Positions 5,755 to 6,822 of a DNA stretch of 6,822 nucleotides are shown here, one piece after another. Origin of the DNA: a bacterium (GTDB lineage: Bacteria > Cyanobacteriota > Sericytochromatia > S15B-MN24 > VGJW01); contig JAJYIO010000137.1 in NCBI GenBank assembly GCA_021790035.1, positions 1 to 6,822 of the forward strand, written 5' to 3'. The first letter of the stretch is position 1; every line of letters starts with the position of its first letter. The notes beneath the pieces are model-generated. The model was not told the DNA's origin. It saw nothing but the letters and a program-made list of their open reading frames with translations, and ran no database searches. A program made the position numbers and the translations under genes.

Positions 5755-6192
5755 TCAGGCCCGAGGAGCTGCCCGATGGCGCGTGGGCTGGTGCCACTTG
5801 AGCGTCTGGAAATGCACCTTCGCCTCTTGCTCGAGCTCCTCCCGCTCGACCTCGGCCGAGCCGGGAACACCTTGCGCGGGCCGGGTTTCATCCTGCTCGC
5901 CTTCGGCCTGGTGCTGGTGGCGGAACGATGACTCGCCCTGCGGCGCCGGCGCCAGTCGAGCCCTCGGCCCGCCACTGGTATGACCGCCCACGATCTTGCC
6001 TCCGTGCTGGTGCAAAAACACCGTCTCGGCTCCGCTTCGACTGTCCGTCAACCCGGCCTGCCAGCGTCCACTCTCCAGCTTGAGGTTCCGGAGCTGGGCG
6101 TCCGGGTCCTGGAGGGTCTGGTGTACGTAGGTCAAGAGTCGGTCGGCGGCTTCACCGCGATCGATCCCGTACTCATCAAGCTCGCTTGCCAT
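5755..6192 (-). CDS. Hypothetical cytoplasmic protein (145 residues)
   Basis: 145 residues with no recognised family. The start at 6192 is chosen over a GTG two codons upstream because GAGAGG lies five bases before it. The N-terminal half (about 1-75) looks like ordinary protein: acidic MASELDEYGIDRGEAADRLL, a probable helix, then LESGRWQAGLTD and ETVFLHQHGGKIVGGH, which could be a small alpha/beta unit. The second half is charged and repetitive (QHQAEGEQDE, then EVEREELEQEAK, about 115-125), possibly helical. There is no signal peptide or membrane span. The gene is divergent from the lipoprotein at 6362, with 169 bases between starts. The 3' part lies antisense to a possible small plus-strand ORF (5776-5931), so one of the two may be spurious there. 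Confidence is higher for the N-terminal half than for the full extent. Confidence 0.55.
   Translation of the reverse strand: MASELDEYGIDRGEAADRLLTYVHQTLQDPDAQLRNLKLESGRWQAGLTDSRSGAETVFLHQHGGKIVGGHTSGGPRARLAPAPQGESSFRHQHQAEGEQDETRPAQGVPGSAEVEREELEQEAKVHFQTLKWHQPTRHRAAPRA
5776..5931 (+). CDS. Possible small membrane protein (51 residues), antisense to the hypothetical gene
   Basis: 51 residues starting MARGLVPLERLEMHL, with an amphipathic leucine-rich stretch (about 10-27) and a C-terminal membrane span (about 37-48, GFILLAFGLVLV) ending VAER. GAGGAG lies seven bases before the ATG, a very good ribosome site. Against it: the whole ORF is antisense to the minus-strand hypothetical gene, whose Glu/Gln-rich codons naturally read as leucine-rich on the other strand, and third-position G/C content is about equal on the two strands. 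It may be a real overlapping small gene, or a shadow. Confidence 0.3.
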   Translation: MARGLVPLERLEMHLRLLLELLPLDLGRAGNTLRGPGFILLAFGLVLVAER

Positions 6193-6301
6193 CTGCACCT
6201 CTCATGACATCCTGCCGCCGGAGTCTACCGCGCACGAGCGACGACCAGAAGGCACGACCGGCACCTCCGCACGACACGGCCAGGGACGGGCCCCCGCAGG
6301 A

Positions 6302-6330
6302 TGGACAGCTTGGTTAAAATGAGGTAAAAT
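6302..6330 (+). promoter_or_regulatory. Sigma70-type promoter for the downstream lipoprotein
   Basis: TGGACA (6302-6307, five of six bases of TTGACA), a 17-base spacer, then TAAAAT (6325-6330, five of six bases of TATAAT), in the only AT-rich patch of the region. Transcription would start near 6337, leaving a leader of about 25 bases. TAAAAT also occurs ten bases upstream (6315-6320), offering an alternative but worse-spaced -10 element. Confidence 0.7.
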
Positions 6331-6361
6331 ACAGGTTGTATCCCGAGCCGAGGAGGTGCCC

Positions 6362-6822
6362 ATGCGTCGGCGAGGATTTCCGGGTTCTGCGGCGATCTTG
6401 TCCGCTTTACTGGCAGCCTGCGGCCAGTTCACCGCGACGGGCCTTCCGGGTACCGGCGCGACGGCCTCGACCGGCGCAGGCTCCTTGAGTTCGCTGGCGA
6501 TCTCACCGATCGGCCCGGCACGAAGCTTCGCAGAGCTCCTTCCGGCGCCCGACCAGCTTGCCCAGGCGGCCGACGACGCCCGCTTCCTCGACATCGCCGG
6601 CACGGCCGTCCACCAGATCTCGGTCGAGCCGGACGCCACCTACACGGGAGCGATGGAGCCCCTCTACGAAGACGAGTTCGCCCGCCGCTACGGCGACAGC
6701 GACTATGCCGTGATCGAATTCCCGGATCCGGATGGTTCCATCGAGGGATGGGTCTGGGCCTGGACGGGCGATTCGAGCGGGCCAGACCCCGCACTGGATG
6801 CCGCCAAACCCGGTGCGACCGT
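6362..6822 (+). CDS. Lipoprotein of unknown function, 3' end beyond the window
   Basis: The first 153 codons of a gene that runs off the right edge with no stop. MRRR followed by a hydrophobic run ends in the lipobox LAAC (17-20), so C20 should be lipidated. Next come GQFTATGLPG and a Gly/Ala/Ser/Thr-rich linker (about 30-47). From about residue 55 a folded domain begins (FAELLPAPDQLAQAADDARFLDI, then VHQISVEP, LYEDEFARRYGDSDYAVIEF and EGWVWAWTG). I recognise no family, and no catalytic motif is evident. GGAGG sits close before the ATG at ideal spacing, with a promoter at 6302-6330. Probably exported and membrane-anchored. The TGLP after the cysteine is shared, with the same codons, with the beta-helix lipoprotein. 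Confidence 0.85.
   Translation, partial: MRRRGFPGSAAILSALLAACGQFTATGLPGTGATASTGAGSLSSLAISPIGPARSFAELLPAPDQLAQAADDARFLDIAGTAVHQISVEPDATYTGAMEPLYEDEFARRYGDSDYAVIEFPDPDGSIEGWVWAWTGDSSGPDPALDAAKPGAT

Noticed and set aside
5928..6068. Plus-strand frame starting at ATGA overlap after the 51-residue ORF
   Set aside because: A short Arg/Pro/Ser-rich product, antisense to the better-supported N-terminal half of the minus-strand hypothetical gene, with no ribosome site of its own.
6202..6794. Minus-strand frames opposite the partial lipoprotein
   Set aside because: Arg/Pro/Ser-rich shadows. The plus strand has a promoter, Shine-Dalgarno site, lipobox and balanced composition.

Overview
This is a GC-rich window (mostly G/C at third codon positions) from a bacterium with lipoproteins and an outer-membrane-type polysaccharide export protein, so probably a Gram-negative-style (diderm) organism. 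The phylum cannot be fixed from this sequence. The mix of proline/threonine-linked lipoproteins, small structured intergenic repeats and a short Wza-like exporter would suit several deep-branching or environmental GC-rich groups, and I make no firm assignment.

Positions 1-1479 hold a repeat-rich intergenic end, a minus-strand GT4 glycosyltransferase (149-1255), and a 224-base divergent control region. On the plus strand follow a surface lipoprotein with a proline-rich stalk and a right-handed beta-helix (1480-3111) and a textbook intrinsic terminator (3137-3174). A two-gene operon comes next: an O-antigen-ligase/Wzy-type membrane protein (3278-4531) whose stop overlaps by four bases (ATGA) the start of a Wza-type polysaccharide export protein (4528-5163). 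Together these suggest part of an extracellular polysaccharide locus: sugar transfer in the cytoplasm, polymer joining in the inner membrane, export through the envelope, and a beta-helix protein that may bind, cut or modify the glycan outside. Flippase, co-polymerase/kinase and initiating transferase genes are not in the window.

After the exporter the character changes. Positions 5163-5416 form an island of direct and inverted repeats: a 22-bp tandem duplication, a 40-bp exact direct repeat carrying a hairpin, and an almost loopless 16-bp-stem hairpin. Part of this island is recognisably related to the intergenic DNA at the start of the window. Beyond it lie small genes with no clear function: a 42-residue minus-strand membrane peptide (5442-5570), a possible 51-residue plus-strand membrane peptide (5776-5931), and a 145-residue minus-strand hypothetical protein (5755-6192) whose 3' half lies antisense to that peptide.

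The window ends in the first 153 codons of another lipoprotein (from 6362), behind a near-consensus sigma70-type promoter. I did not find a convincing new multi-gene system. The items most worth a second look are the repeat island and its relative at the window start, the small membrane ORFs with strong Shine-Dalgarno sites, and a TGLP motif, identical at codon level, just after the lipid cysteine in both lipoproteins.
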